NCBI GenBank assembly: GCA_003529305.1 | Contig: DPWC01000006.1 | Coordinates: forward strand, 1 to 9,987 | Length of the DNA stretch: 9,987 bases | Direction of reading: 5' to 3' | DNA from: Actinomycetota bacterium | GTDB taxonomy: Bacteria > Actinomycetota > Actinomycetes > UBA12327 | Notes under the pieces: model-generated | What the model was told of the DNA's origin: nothing | The model's input: only the letters and a program-made list of their open reading frames with translations | Databases searched by the model: none | Shown: positions 1 to 6,429 of the stretch, one piece after another | How positions within the stretch are numbered: position 1 is the first letter of the stretch | How the letters are laid out: each line of letters begins with the position of its first letter | Made by a program: the position numbers and the translations under genes

Positions 1-59
1 GGCGATGCGCCACTGAGGTCGTCGAAGTCCTCCACCAGGACTCGTGCGGTAGCGCTCAT
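1..59 (-). CDS. 5' end of the gene downstream of rsmH (possible FtsL-type division protein), partial
   Basis: The first 19 codons of a minus-strand gene are present and the rest lies outside the window. Its ATG (59-57) overlaps the rsmH stop (58-56) as ATGA, the usual sign of translational coupling in one operon. The visible peptide begins MSATARVLVEDFDDLSGAS, an acidic stretch with no membrane segment yet. In actinobacterial dcw clusters the gene after rsmH is typically a short, poorly conserved single-pass membrane protein related to FtsL, followed by the ftsI penicillin-binding protein. The identity proposed here rests only on that gene order, because too little sequence is visible to recognise a family. 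That a gene starts here is fairly sure; its function is a guess. Confidence 0.5.
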   Translation of the reverse strand, partial: MSATARVLVEDFDDLSGAS

Positions 60-1045
60 GCCGCAGGCGCTTCCGCGATGCGCTCAGCGGCCCGCAAGCG
101 TGCGGGTGCCGAGCGAGGATTCATCAGCATCTCCGTCTCACTGGCCCGCTCTGCACCACGGGTCAGCAACCGCAGTTGGGGACCATGGCCAGGCAGTTCC
201 ACCGGAAGGTCTTGCGGGGTGGTGCTGGTGGCTCCCTGCACCAACGCGGACTTCACGATGTGGTCCTCGAGAGAGTGGTACGACATCACCACGATGCGAC
301 CACCCACGGCCAGCGCGCTCAGGGCCGCCGGTATCGCGCCCTCCAGTGCCGCCAACTCACCGTTGACCTCGATACGCAGAGCTTGGAAGGTGCGCTTAGC
401 CGGATGACCACCGGTGCGCCGAGCTGGTGCAGGGATCGCATCGCGCACTACCTCCGCCAACCGCGCCGAGGACTCGAACGGCTGCACACTGCGCTCCTGC
501 ACGATGCGAGTGGCAATCCGTCGGGCGAATCGTTCTTCACCATAGGTGCGCAGAATGCGGGCGAGTTCGCTGGCTGGGTAGGTGTTGACGACTTCGGCTG
601 CCGTGGTGCCGTGCGTCTGATCCATCCGCATGTCCAGCACGGCATCCTGCGCGTACGCAAATCCCCGACGCGCATCGTCCAACTGCATCGATGACACCCC
701 GAGGTCAAAGAGCACGCCATGAACACGCGTGATCCCTAATTCATTGAGCACTCGCGGCAACTCGTCATAGACGGCATGAACCAGCGTCACGCGCGAGCCG
801 AAGGTGGCAAGTCGTTCGCGCGAGATCCCCAGAGCGACCGGGTCACGGTCAAGTCCGATGAGTCGAATCTGCGGAAATCGCCTGAGCAGCGCATCACTAT
901 GACCACCCAACCCAAGGGTGGCATCAACAGCGATGCGCTCGTTGCCTTCCAGGGCTGGCGCCAGCAGGGTCAGGCATCGCTCCAGCAGCACGGGCTCATG
1001 GGCGAACTCCGCGCCCTCCCCCGCTGCCGTCCCGGTTGCCGCCAT
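56..1045 (-). CDS. rsmH: 16S rRNA (cytosine(1402)-N(4))-methyltransferase RsmH (MraW)
   Basis: A SAM-dependent methyltransferase that modifies the N4 of C1402 in 16S rRNA, in the decoding centre of the small subunit. The 329 residues match the usual family length. Visible family blocks are HEPVLL (16-21), the SAM-binding loop DATLGLGGHS (41-50), GLDRDP (64-69), FDLGVSS (113-119) with the following GFAY, the TYGEERFARRIA stretch (167-178), RTFQALRIEVNGEL (218-231), MSYHSLED (254-261) and the C-terminal NPRSAPARLRAAER block (309-322). The ATG start has AGAGGG (1059-1054) eight nt upstream. The gene sits between mraZ (188-nt gap) and a gene that overlaps its stop by ATGA, the standard dcw order. 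It is intact, and the assignment is secure. Confidence 0.97.
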   Translation of the reverse strand: MAATGTAAGEGAEFAHEPVLLERCLTLLAPALEGNERIAVDATLGLGGHSDALLRRFPQIRLIGLDRDPVALGISRERLATFGSRVTLVHAVYDELPRVLNELGITRVHGVLFDLGVSSMQLDDARRGFAYAQDAVLDMRMDQTHGTTAAEVVNTYPASELARILRTYGEERFARRIATRIVQERSVQPFESSARLAEVVRDAIPAPARRTGGHPAKRTFQALRIEVNGELAALEGAIPAALSALAVGGRIVVMSYHSLEDHIVKSALVQGATSTTPQDLPVELPGHGPQLRLLTRGAERASETEMLMNPRSAPARLRAAERIAEAPAA

Positions 1046-1233
1046 TGCCTCGACCCTCTGTACTCGGCTTGCACTTGAGGTGCACTCGACCCTGCGTTTT
1101 TCACTTCGATGGTGCTGCTCTTCCTGTACTCGCTAGATCCGGTCCCCACCGGTCCAGTGGGGTCCTGGCACCGGGGAAGGGGCGTCAGGCGATGGGCCGG
1201 TGGGGGCCGCATCCAGCGAGCGTTATGACAACC
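1046..1233 (-). ncRNA. mraZ-rsmH intergenic leader with hairpin; candidate mraW RNA motif
   Basis: This 188-nt gap within an otherwise tight cluster holds no credible gene. In the transcribed (minus) orientation it contains a hairpin with stem CCCCAC/GTGGGG (1162-1157 with 1149-1144) and a 7-nt loop, extendable by two pairs beyond one mismatch. A smaller hairpin, TGCAC/GTGCA (1070-1084), lies closer to rsmH. Neither is followed by a U tract, so they do not look like terminators. A structured RNA called the mraW motif, a hairpin with a conserved terminal loop, is known from 5' leaders of rsmH in many actinobacteria. Position and hairpin fit that motif, but I could not compare the loop with the published consensus, so this is a candidate only. 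Confidence 0.3.
1049..1132. repeat. Short direct repeats in front of rsmH
   Basis: Two 9-mers each occur twice. CTCGACCCT is at 1049-1057 and 1085-1093; CTGTACTCG is at 1058-1066 and 1124-1132. The two units are adjacent in the copy nearest rsmH and separated by 30 nt in the distal copy. The proximal copy carries the rsmH ribosome binding site (AGAGGG on the minus strand). This looks like a decayed local duplication of the leader. Confidence 0.5.
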
Positions 1234-1665
1234 TCATGTCGACGAGGGCAACACCCCCTCGGCAATGTCCGAGAACGCTGGCTCCTGCTCAGCGAGGTAC
1301 TGCTCCCACGCCGTGGCATCCCAGATCTCCACGCGGGTGTTGTTGCCGATGACCACAAGGTCTTTGGCCAGGCCCGCGTAACCGCGCAGCTGGGGCGGAA
1401 CCGTGATCCGGCCCTGCTTGTCGGGGACCTCATCGGAGGCGCTGGCATAGAGAACGCGGGAGAAGTCGCGATTGGCCTTGGTGGTGAAGGACGCTTTACC
1501 GAGTTCTGAGGTCATCCGGGCGAACTCGGCAGCTGGCCATACATACAGACAGCGCTCTTGGCCCTTGGTGACCACCACACCGGAAGCCAGGGCCTCACGG
1601 AACTTGGCCGGAAGGATCAAGCGGCCCTTGTCATCGAGTCGGGGGAAGTGCTGGCCCAAGAACAT
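1234..1665 (-). CDS. mraZ: Transcriptional regulator MraZ
   Basis: The DNA-binding regulator that opens the dcw cluster and represses its own promoter in E. coli. At 143 residues it has the normal family length. The two tandem SpoVT/AbrB-like half-domains are visible through their paired signatures, DDKGR (11-15, followed by LILP) and DKQGR (82-86, followed by ITVP). Family members form ring-shaped oligomers that read repeated DNA boxes, and such boxes are present upstream at 1742-1785. The ATG start gives the conserved N-terminus MFLG; GGGGAGG (1682-1676) lies ten nt upstream, a slightly long spacing. The next gene, rsmH, follows after 188 nt. The open frame is intact and the assignment secure. 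Confidence 0.96.
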   Translation of the reverse strand: MFLGQHFPRLDDKGRLILPAKFREALASGVVVTKGQERCLYVWPAAEFARMTSELGKASFTTKANRDFSRVLYASASDEVPDKQGRITVPPQLRGYAGLAKDLVVIGNNTRVEIWDATAWEQYLAEQEPAFSDIAEGVLPSST

Positions 1666-1741
1666 GCTGGCCGCGCCTCCCCTCGCCGATTCCCGCCTCC
1701 GTCAGCCCCCACGGCCGTTGGTAGTGCGGTGGTATGAGTCG

Positions 1742-1785
1742 CCACCATACTCCACTTTCCTCCACTGTCAATCCCATTTCACCAC
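1742..1785 (-). promoter_or_regulatory. mraZ promoter overlapped by MraZ boxes
   Basis: Read on the minus strand, TTGACA (1771-1766) and TATGGT (1749-1744) are separated by 16 bp, giving a perfect -35 and a fair -10 of a housekeeping sigma promoter, with an expected start near 1737 and a leader of about 70 nt. GTGG occurs at 1765-1762, 1755-1752 and 1745-1742, exactly 10 bp apart, and again at 1785-1782 in the same phase with one step missing. In E. coli, MraZ binds TGGGN units spaced by 5 bp, i.e. a 10-bp period. The boxes cover the spacer and the -10, so bound MraZ would block polymerase. The elements are seen; the regulation is inferred from the family. Confidence 0.75.
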
Positions 1786-1918
1786 TTTTTCTCCCCGAGC
1801 CCCCCACCTAGCCACCAGCAGATGGGCTGGGCCCCACCAGATACGCCACCCGCACCCCCGTCAGCAGGCCCCGGCGGGCAGGATTAACGCCCACGCATCG
1901 GCTGGCACTGGCATACGC

Positions 1919-1924
1919 AGGAGG
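1919..1924 (+). promoter_or_regulatory. Shine-Dalgarno of the acyl-CoA ligase gene
   Basis: A perfect AGGAGG lies four nt before the GTG at 1929. It supports this GTG as the start, although the spacing is on the short side. Confidence 0.75.
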
Positions 1925-1928
1925 ACTC

Positions 1929-3467
1929 GTGACGATCCATCCCGGTGGGGCTCAGCTCAACATCGCCCACGGCATCGCAGAGTTTGCGATCGCCCAGCCG
2001 CAGACCATCGCCATCATCGATGGCGAGCGGACCTGGACCTACGCCAAGTTGGATCAGCGAACCAATCAAGTCGCCCACCTGATCGCCTCACTGGGGTTGC
2101 CGGCGAAGGCACCCGTCGCGATCCTGCTCGGCAATCGCGGTGAGTACATGGAGTTGGCCGCTGGACTAGCGCGCGCGGGCCATCCCTTCGTTCCGCTGAA
2201 TCCGCGCATGTCAGCAAGTGAAGTCGACTACATCATGAGTCACAGTGAGGCCCAAGCCCTTGTCCTCGATGATGCGCTGAGTTCTATCGCGCACGGCTCA
2301 GTGGCCGGTTTGACCGCGGTCCTTTCGATTGACGGCACCACACTCGGAGCCGACTACGAAACAGCACTGGCCAAACAGCCGACCCACAACCCAGGACTCG
2401 AAGTACCCGAAACCGACCCGTTCTGCATCGCCTACACCTCAGGGACTACCGGAAAGCCCAAGGGCGTCCTAATCAGTCACCGATCGCGAACTCTGCAGTT
2501 CTATACCTCGTCTATCGAATGGGGGCTGGGCACCGGTCGACGGTCCATCGCCGTTGCGCCGATGTATCACGGCGCAGGCTTCCTGTTCGGCTACACGCCC
2601 GTTGCTATGGGTGGCACGGTCTCCATGCTGCGCAAATGGGACCCGGCCGAACTTCTCGAGTTGGTCCAGCGCGACAAGGTGCAGACGATCTTCCTAGTGC
2701 CTACCCATGCCCAGATGATTCGCGCGCTGGGCCCAGAAAAATTGGCGGAGTTCGACCTGTCGAGCCTGGACACCATCTACTTCAATGCGGCCGCCCTGCC
2801 CGTGGCCCTGAAGGAATGGGTCATGGAGTTCTTCGCGGGCGTAGACATTCACGAGCTGTACGGATCCACCGAGGGTGGCATCGTGTCGAACCTTCGCCCC
2901 GCGGATGCTCGACGCAAGGCAGGCTCCGTCGGTCACCCATGGTTCATGACCGAGGTACGCGTCGTTGACGATGAGGGCAATCCGGTGCCCGTTGGTGAGC
3001 CCGGTGAGCTCTTTAGCCGCAGTCCGTTCCTGATGAACGGGTACTTGAAAGACCCCAAAGCCACCGCGGCATGCACCACCGAGGACGGCTTTCTTACCTG
3101 CGGGGACATTGTGATCGTGGACGATGAAGGGTTTATCTCCATCGTGGATCGCAAGAAGGACATGATCATCTCCGGTGGCGTCAATGTGTACCCCCGCGAT
3201 GTCGAGGAGCAGATCGTCCAGCACGCCGATGTCATCGAGGCTGCGGTGATCGGCGCTCCCGATGAGACCTGGGGTGAAAAGGTCGTGGCCTACGCCGTGG
3301 TCAAGGCCGGTGCCTCGCTGACCCTGGAGGATCTGGACGCCCACTTGCGCGAGCGCCTCGCGGGCTACAAGATTCCCAGGGATTTGGTGCTCATCGACGC
3401 CCTGCCGCGCAACGCCTCAGGCAAGGTGGTTAAGACTGAGCTCCGAGAGATGTACGCCAACGCCTAG
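1929..3467 (+). CDS. AMP-forming acyl-CoA synthetase (acid-CoA ligase)
   Basis: A cytoplasmic ANL-superfamily ligase that would activate a carboxylic acid with ATP and CoA through an acyl-AMP. The 512 residues match the FadD-like subgroup and all core motifs are present: the phosphate loop YTSGTTGKPKGV (169-180), YGSTEG (311-316), the adenosine-binding CGD (391-393), the hinge DRKKD (407-411) followed by SGGVNVYP (415-422), and PRNASGK with the catalytic lysine K499 near the C-terminus. It is therefore predicted to be active. The substrate cannot be read from these motifs; short or medium fatty acids, aromatic acids and dicarboxylate half-products are all possible. The start is GTG with AGGAGG upstream. 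It is followed 94 nt later by the bicupin gene on the same strand, so the two are probably co-transcribed. An annotation as long-chain fatty-acid ligase would go beyond the evidence. Confidence 0.9.
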   Translation: MTIHPGGAQLNIAHGIAEFAIAQPQTIAIIDGERTWTYAKLDQRTNQVAHLIASLGLPAKAPVAILLGNRGEYMELAAGLARAGHPFVPLNPRMSASEVDYIMSHSEAQALVLDDALSSIAHGSVAGLTAVLSIDGTTLGADYETALAKQPTHNPGLEVPETDPFCIAYTSGTTGKPKGVLISHRSRTLQFYTSSIEWGLGTGRRSIAVAPMYHGAGFLFGYTPVAMGGTVSMLRKWDPAELLELVQRDKVQTIFLVPTHAQMIRALGPEKLAEFDLSSLDTIYFNAAALPVALKEWVMEFFAGVDIHELYGSTEGGIVSNLRPADARRKAGSVGHPWFMTEVRVVDDEGNPVPVGEPGELFSRSPFLMNGYLKDPKATAACTTEDGFLTCGDIVIVDDEGFISIVDRKKDMIISGGVNVYPRDVEEQIVQHADVIEAAVIGAPDETWGEKVVAYAVVKAGASLTLEDLDAHLRERLAGYKIPRDLVLIDALPRNASGKVVKTELREMYANA

Positions 3468-3561
3468 ACCGTTTCACCGGCACCTGATAACATGAAAAGA
3501 ACTTCCCCTGTTGAGGCTCCATCCGATCCCGGTACCGCGAACTAACTGAGAAGAGGACCCT

Positions 3562-4659
3562 GTGCGCCCCCATGTAGAAGTCATCCAAGAAAGCGACTAC
3601 ATCTGGCACAAGGCCGAGTTGTACGGCGGCGAAGGTGAAGCGCGCGAGCGTCGCTTGTCGGTTGATGAGGAAGACGGCTCCAGCTCGTTGGTGGTGGAGT
3701 TCCTCACCGACTGGGGGCGTCCCGCAGGTGTGCATCACGCCGACACCGAGTGGTATGTGCTCGAAGGTGAGATGAACTACGGCGGCACTGTCTTCACCGC
3801 CGGCGGGTACCTGCAGGCACCCAAAGGTGTGGTGGCCGACTGGATCAAGTTCACCAAGGGCACACGCGTTCTGCACTTCCGTGAGTACGGAGATGCCGGT
3901 TACGACGCTGGCGCGGAGCGCTGGAGCACCTGCCGAGACGATGAGCAGGTCACCACGGAGCAGACCACTGATCGTGACTTCGACCCAGTACCGACAGCCG
4001 GACCCATGCCCGGTTTGGTCATCAAGTACTTGCACATTGACGCCGTCAGCGGCTTCTACACCCGCTTGGTGCGGGCCAACGAAGGCTGGGCGGATCACCG
4101 ACTAGCGCACAACCCGTGCTACGAAGAGGCTTACCAGACCTCAGGCCTGATGACCTACAACTTCGGCACGATCTCGGAAGGCTCCTACTTCTTCCGCCCG
4201 GCGCGCATCAAGCACGGCCACTTCGTCTCACTTGATGGCGGCGCAGTGTGGCTGTTGCGCTCAGACGGCGAACTGACCAACTGGTACACCTACAACGAGT
4301 GGGTTCGCTGGGGTGGAGACGCAGTGAACTACGGCAAGGCGGAGCACTGGACCAAGTCCACCTTCGACTTGGCGACGCGGCCGACTTGGCGTACCGAGCA
4401 CGACCTGAAGATCTTGAACAACTCGGTGGAGTTCCAACTCAGTCAGGGCTGCAAAGCTGAGCCGTATGTCCCCTGGGGTTTCGGTGTAGACCACAGCGCT
4501 GAGGGCTTCGACATGTCGCGCTACACCGCGGCCGACAATGTACTGACACCCGGCCCGACCTCTGAGTTGCAGATCTTCCCGGATGCTCCCGAGCCGATCA
4601 TCTCCTCGCTGCCCGTGCGATCCAAGTCTCACGGCGATTGGGATGGCGACGGCATGTAA
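3562..4659 (+). CDS. Two-domain cupin (bicupin) protein of unknown function
   Basis: A 365-residue soluble protein without signal peptide or membrane segment. Two cupin-like halves can be seen. The first (about 40-110) has a metal-site pattern HHADTEWYVLEGEM (58-71, with H58, H59 and E63), a glycine-rich turn and H105 in VLHF. The second (about 150-235) has H183, the pair E188-E189, and H218/H220 in RIKHGHF. Both halves therefore keep plausible His/Glu metal ligands, as in bicupin dioxygenases, isomerases and ChrR-type sensor domains. The tail to residue 365 is Trp- and Tyr-rich at first and ends in an acidic DGDGM. The start is GTG at 3562 with AGAGG five nt upstream. Position behind an acyl-CoA ligase suggests an enzyme of the same catabolic route. 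No exact family is recognised, so dioxygenase activity would be a guess. Confidence 0.75.
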   Translation: MRPHVEVIQESDYIWHKAELYGGEGEARERRLSVDEEDGSSSLVVEFLTDWGRPAGVHHADTEWYVLEGEMNYGGTVFTAGGYLQAPKGVVADWIKFTKGTRVLHFREYGDAGYDAGAERWSTCRDDEQVTTEQTTDRDFDPVPTAGPMPGLVIKYLHIDAVSGFYTRLVRANEGWADHRLAHNPCYEEAYQTSGLMTYNFGTISEGSYFFRPARIKHGHFVSLDGGAVWLLRSDGELTNWYTYNEWVRWGGDAVNYGKAEHWTKSTFDLATRPTWRTEHDLKILNNSVEFQLSQGCKAEPYVPWGFGVDHSAEGFDMSRYTAADNVLTPGPTSELQIFPDAPEPIISSLPVRSKSHGDWDGDGM

Positions 4660-4737
4660 CCCTGCTCCTCTGGCTGAACTCAGCCATAAGGAAAGGCCCG
4701 GCCGTCACGGCCGGGCCTTTCCTTATGGCAAGCAGGG
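4660..4737. terminator. Bidirectional terminator between converging genes
   Basis: A perfect 22-bp inverted repeat (4683-4704 with 4708-4729) with a TCA loop lies between the ends of the bicupin gene and the amidohydrolase gene. The core is GC-only and is flanked by AAGGAAA on one side and TTTCCTT on the other, so either strand gives a GC hairpin running into U-rich sequence. An outer pair, CCCTGCT (4660-4666) and AGCAGGG (4731-4737), can extend the fold across a bulge. It starts right after the bicupin stop codon, and its outer arm ends 22 nt past the amidohydrolase stop. Confidence 0.92.
4671..4686. repeat. Small inverted repeat overlapping the terminator arm
   Basis: TGGCTGA and TCAGCCA flank a 2-nt centre. 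The right half shares GCCA (4683-4686) with the base of the large terminator stem, so the two folds are mutually exclusive at that point. The terminator core is far more stable. Confidence 0.5.
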
Positions 4738-4759
4738 CACAACGCTGGTCGCCACTGGC

Positions 4760-6217
4760 TTACTGATTACGCGCGATGTACTTGCCCTTGGGCTCACCGA
4801 CGACCTTGGCGTCGCGGAAGTTGACCTGGCCGCCCACCACGGTGTGTACCGGCCACCCCTGCAGATCGACACCTTCGAAGGGGCAGTGGTCTTGCCCGGA
4901 CTCGCACAACTCTGTGGTGACGGTTTGGACCTTCTCGGTGTCCACGACGGTGAAGTCGGCGTCAAAGCCGGGAAGGATGTTGCCCTTGGTGGGCAGGTTG
5001 TACGCCCGCGCGGGATTGGTCGAGACCAGTTCAGCGACCCGCTGCAGGGACAGCCCGCGCTTGTTGTGACCCTCAGAGATCAGTACCGGGTAGAGCAAGG
5101 CCGTGCCACCGAAGCCTGGCGTTGCTGGCCAGATCTTGTCGCCCTTGAGCTCTTCCATGCAGCACGCATGATCCGAGGCGACCCAGTTGATGTCGCCGTC
5201 AGCGACTCGCTGCCAGAGCAGTTCATTGTCAGCCTTGGTGCGAATCGGCGGATTCACCTTGCCGCCGAGGCCGCCTTGGGCATCGAGGGTTTCGTAGTCA
5301 AGGCAAAGGTGGTGCAGCGTCGTTTCGAAGCGCATGTCGATCCACGGGTAGGCCTCGCGCGCTTGGACAGCAGCCCCCGCCGCATCGCCAGAGGACAGGT
5401 GCAGCAAGTTGATGTTGGTGCCGGTGTGTGACGCCAATGTGGTGGCCTCACCAATGGCGACCCGCTCGGTCAACGGCGGGCGACCGTCATTGTAAGCCTT
5501 GAGGTTTTGCGGATCACCCATGGACTTCACCCGGTCGATGAAGACGCGCATGAGTTCGGACTGCTCACAGTGCAGCGACAATGACAGCCGAAGATCGGGG
5601 CGCTGCTGCTGGACCTTATTGATCTCTTCCATGATCAAGAAGAGATGGCCGAGGTCGTACTCATCCCCCATCGTGAAGGACTGGGAGTCGCGGCTATTGG
5701 AGGCCAGGTCGAAGCCCTTGTAGAACATGTAGTACTTAAATGAGGTCACTCCGTGCTTGTTGACCAGATCAGAGATCTCACCGATCTGCGACACTGTCAT
5801 GGGGGCCAAGTGGAAGCCGTAGTCCGTCCACGCCTTGCCGTCAACGGCAGCCAGCACCTCAGGGAAGATCTCGGAATAGGACCCCGTGCGATTCAGGTAG
5901 TGCGCGCCAGTGCGGAAGTACGAGATCACGGTGGTGGCACCGCCGACCAACGATGATCGAGTTTCCTCGGTGGCATCGAGCCCCAGTTCGCGGTAGATGC
6001 CGAGGTGGAAGTGAGCGTCAACGGCGCCGGGCATGACGACTTTGTTGCTGGCGTCAAGAACATCGTCGGCCTCACTGGTCGCGATGGTCTCGCCAATGCT
6101 GGCGATCGTGCCGTTCTTCACGGCGAGGTCGCCCTTGATCGGACCCACTCCCGGGACAATCAGAGTGCCGTTCTTCACCAACAAGTCGTAGGTAGCCATG
6201 GCGGGCCCGGCTGACAC
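4760..6217 (-). CDS. Dihydropyrimidinase/hydantoinase-family cyclic amidohydrolase
   Basis: A metal-dependent hydrolase that opens cyclic amides (hydantoins, dihydropyrimidines, allantoin or related imides). The 485 residues fit the family, and the TIM-barrel binuclear centre is complete: HxH at H69/H71 (VDAHFHLG), the lysine expected to be carbamylated at K161 (TSFKYYMF), H216 (LSLHCEQ), H273 (LLHLSS) and D349 (VASDHAC). NPPIRTKAD (322-330) matches the CPPIR region of hydantoinases. The chosen start is GTG 6217, because a perfect AAGGAGGT lies 7 nt upstream; an in-frame ATG at 6199 lacks a well-spaced site, and a longer frame to 6331 would bury the site inside the gene. No carbamoylase or hydantoin racemase gene is adjacent. 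It converges with the bicupin gene and shares its terminator. The family is sure; the substrate is unknown. Confidence 0.9.
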   Translation of the reverse strand: MSAGPAMATYDLLVKNGTLIVPGVGPIKGDLAVKNGTIASIGETIATSEADDVLDASNKVVMPGAVDAHFHLGIYRELGLDATEETRSSLVGGATTVISYFRTGAHYLNRTGSYSEIFPEVLAAVDGKAWTDYGFHLAPMTVSQIGEISDLVNKHGVTSFKYYMFYKGFDLASNSRDSQSFTMGDEYDLGHLFLIMEEINKVQQQRPDLRLSLSLHCEQSELMRVFIDRVKSMGDPQNLKAYNDGRPPLTERVAIGEATTLASHTGTNINLLHLSSGDAAGAAVQAREAYPWIDMRFETTLHHLCLDYETLDAQGGLGGKVNPPIRTKADNELLWQRVADGDINWVASDHACCMEELKGDKIWPATPGFGGTALLYPVLISEGHNKRGLSLQRVAELVSTNPARAYNLPTKGNILPGFDADFTVVDTEKVQTVTTELCESGQDHCPFEGVDLQGWPVHTVVGGQVNFRDAKVVGEPKGKYIARNQ

Positions 6218-6224
6218 CGGGCGC

Positions 6225-6232
6225 ACCTCCTT
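6225..6232 (-). promoter_or_regulatory. Shine-Dalgarno that sets the amidohydrolase start
   Basis: AAGGAGGT on the minus strand, 7 nt before GTG 6217. It is the strongest ribosome site in the window and decides between the three possible in-frame starts. Confidence 0.85.
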
Positions 6233-6395
6233 CCGCAGGCGCTGTGATCGATCGGGCGCTTCCCCATCGTGCTGGGCGAACGCTACCGGCGAGCGGGTGC
6301 CAAGGAGGAGCAGGACCCCCACCTTGCACATCTTCAGCCGACATGAACCAAATGGGCAGCGCCTAGGACGAGATGGGGCTACTTTCGATATCGAG

Positions 6396-6411
6396 GGGCG
6401 GGTCCCCGCCC
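6396..6411 (+). promoter_or_regulatory. GC hairpin in the leader of the secreted-protein gene
   Basis: GGGCGGG (6396-6402) and CCCGCCC (6405-6411) can pair, opening at the top to a 4-nt loop. It ends 9 nt before a weak ribosome site (AGG, 6421-6423). It has no U tract, so it is more likely a leader stabiliser or translation modulator than a terminator. Its role is not known. Confidence 0.4.
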
Positions 6412-6429
6412 TAGAGAGACAGGTGCTAC

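Larger units (their letters stand above)
1666..1928. other. Divergent intergenic region between mraZ and the acyl-CoA ligase gene
   Basis: This 263-bp stretch separates the dcw cluster (leftward) from the catabolic genes (rightward). It holds the mraZ leader, promoter and operator boxes. For the rightward gene I find a strong Shine-Dalgarno just before the start but no convincing -35/-10 pair. The part between 1800 and 1915 is C-rich, with no clear repeat and no gene. Confidence 0.6.

Noticed and set aside
58..694. Open frames on the plus strand opposite rsmH (e.g. 176-694)
   Set aside because: They lie antisense to a secure gene, show no family motif, and are the usual by-product of GC-rich codon bias.
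1726..1748. Inverted GGTGG/CCACC pair just downstream of the mraZ promoter
   Set aside because: Short arms with a 9-nt centre; the CCACC half is already explained as an MraZ box, so a separate operator is not supported.
3468..3561. Possible promoter between the ligase and bicupin genes (TGATAA at 3485-3490)
   Set aside because: No -35 at suitable distance is visible, so co-transcription is the simpler reading.
2694..4098. Long minus-strand open frames opposite the acyl-CoA ligase and bicupin genes (2694-3344, 3430-4098)
   Set aside because: They are antisense to well-supported genes and have no recognisable domains or ribosome sites.
4583..5431. 282-codon plus-strand open frame across the terminator and the amidohydrolase gene
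   Set aside because: It would run through a 22-bp terminator hairpin and lies antisense to a gene with all catalytic residues.
6218..6331. N-terminal extension of the amidohydrolase to an ATG at 6331, resembling a signal peptide (VGVLLLLG)
   Set aside because: A perfect AAGGAGGT sits inside this extension, correctly spaced for GTG 6217, and family members begin near the ATYDLLVKNGTL strand; the hydrophobic stretch is probably chance.
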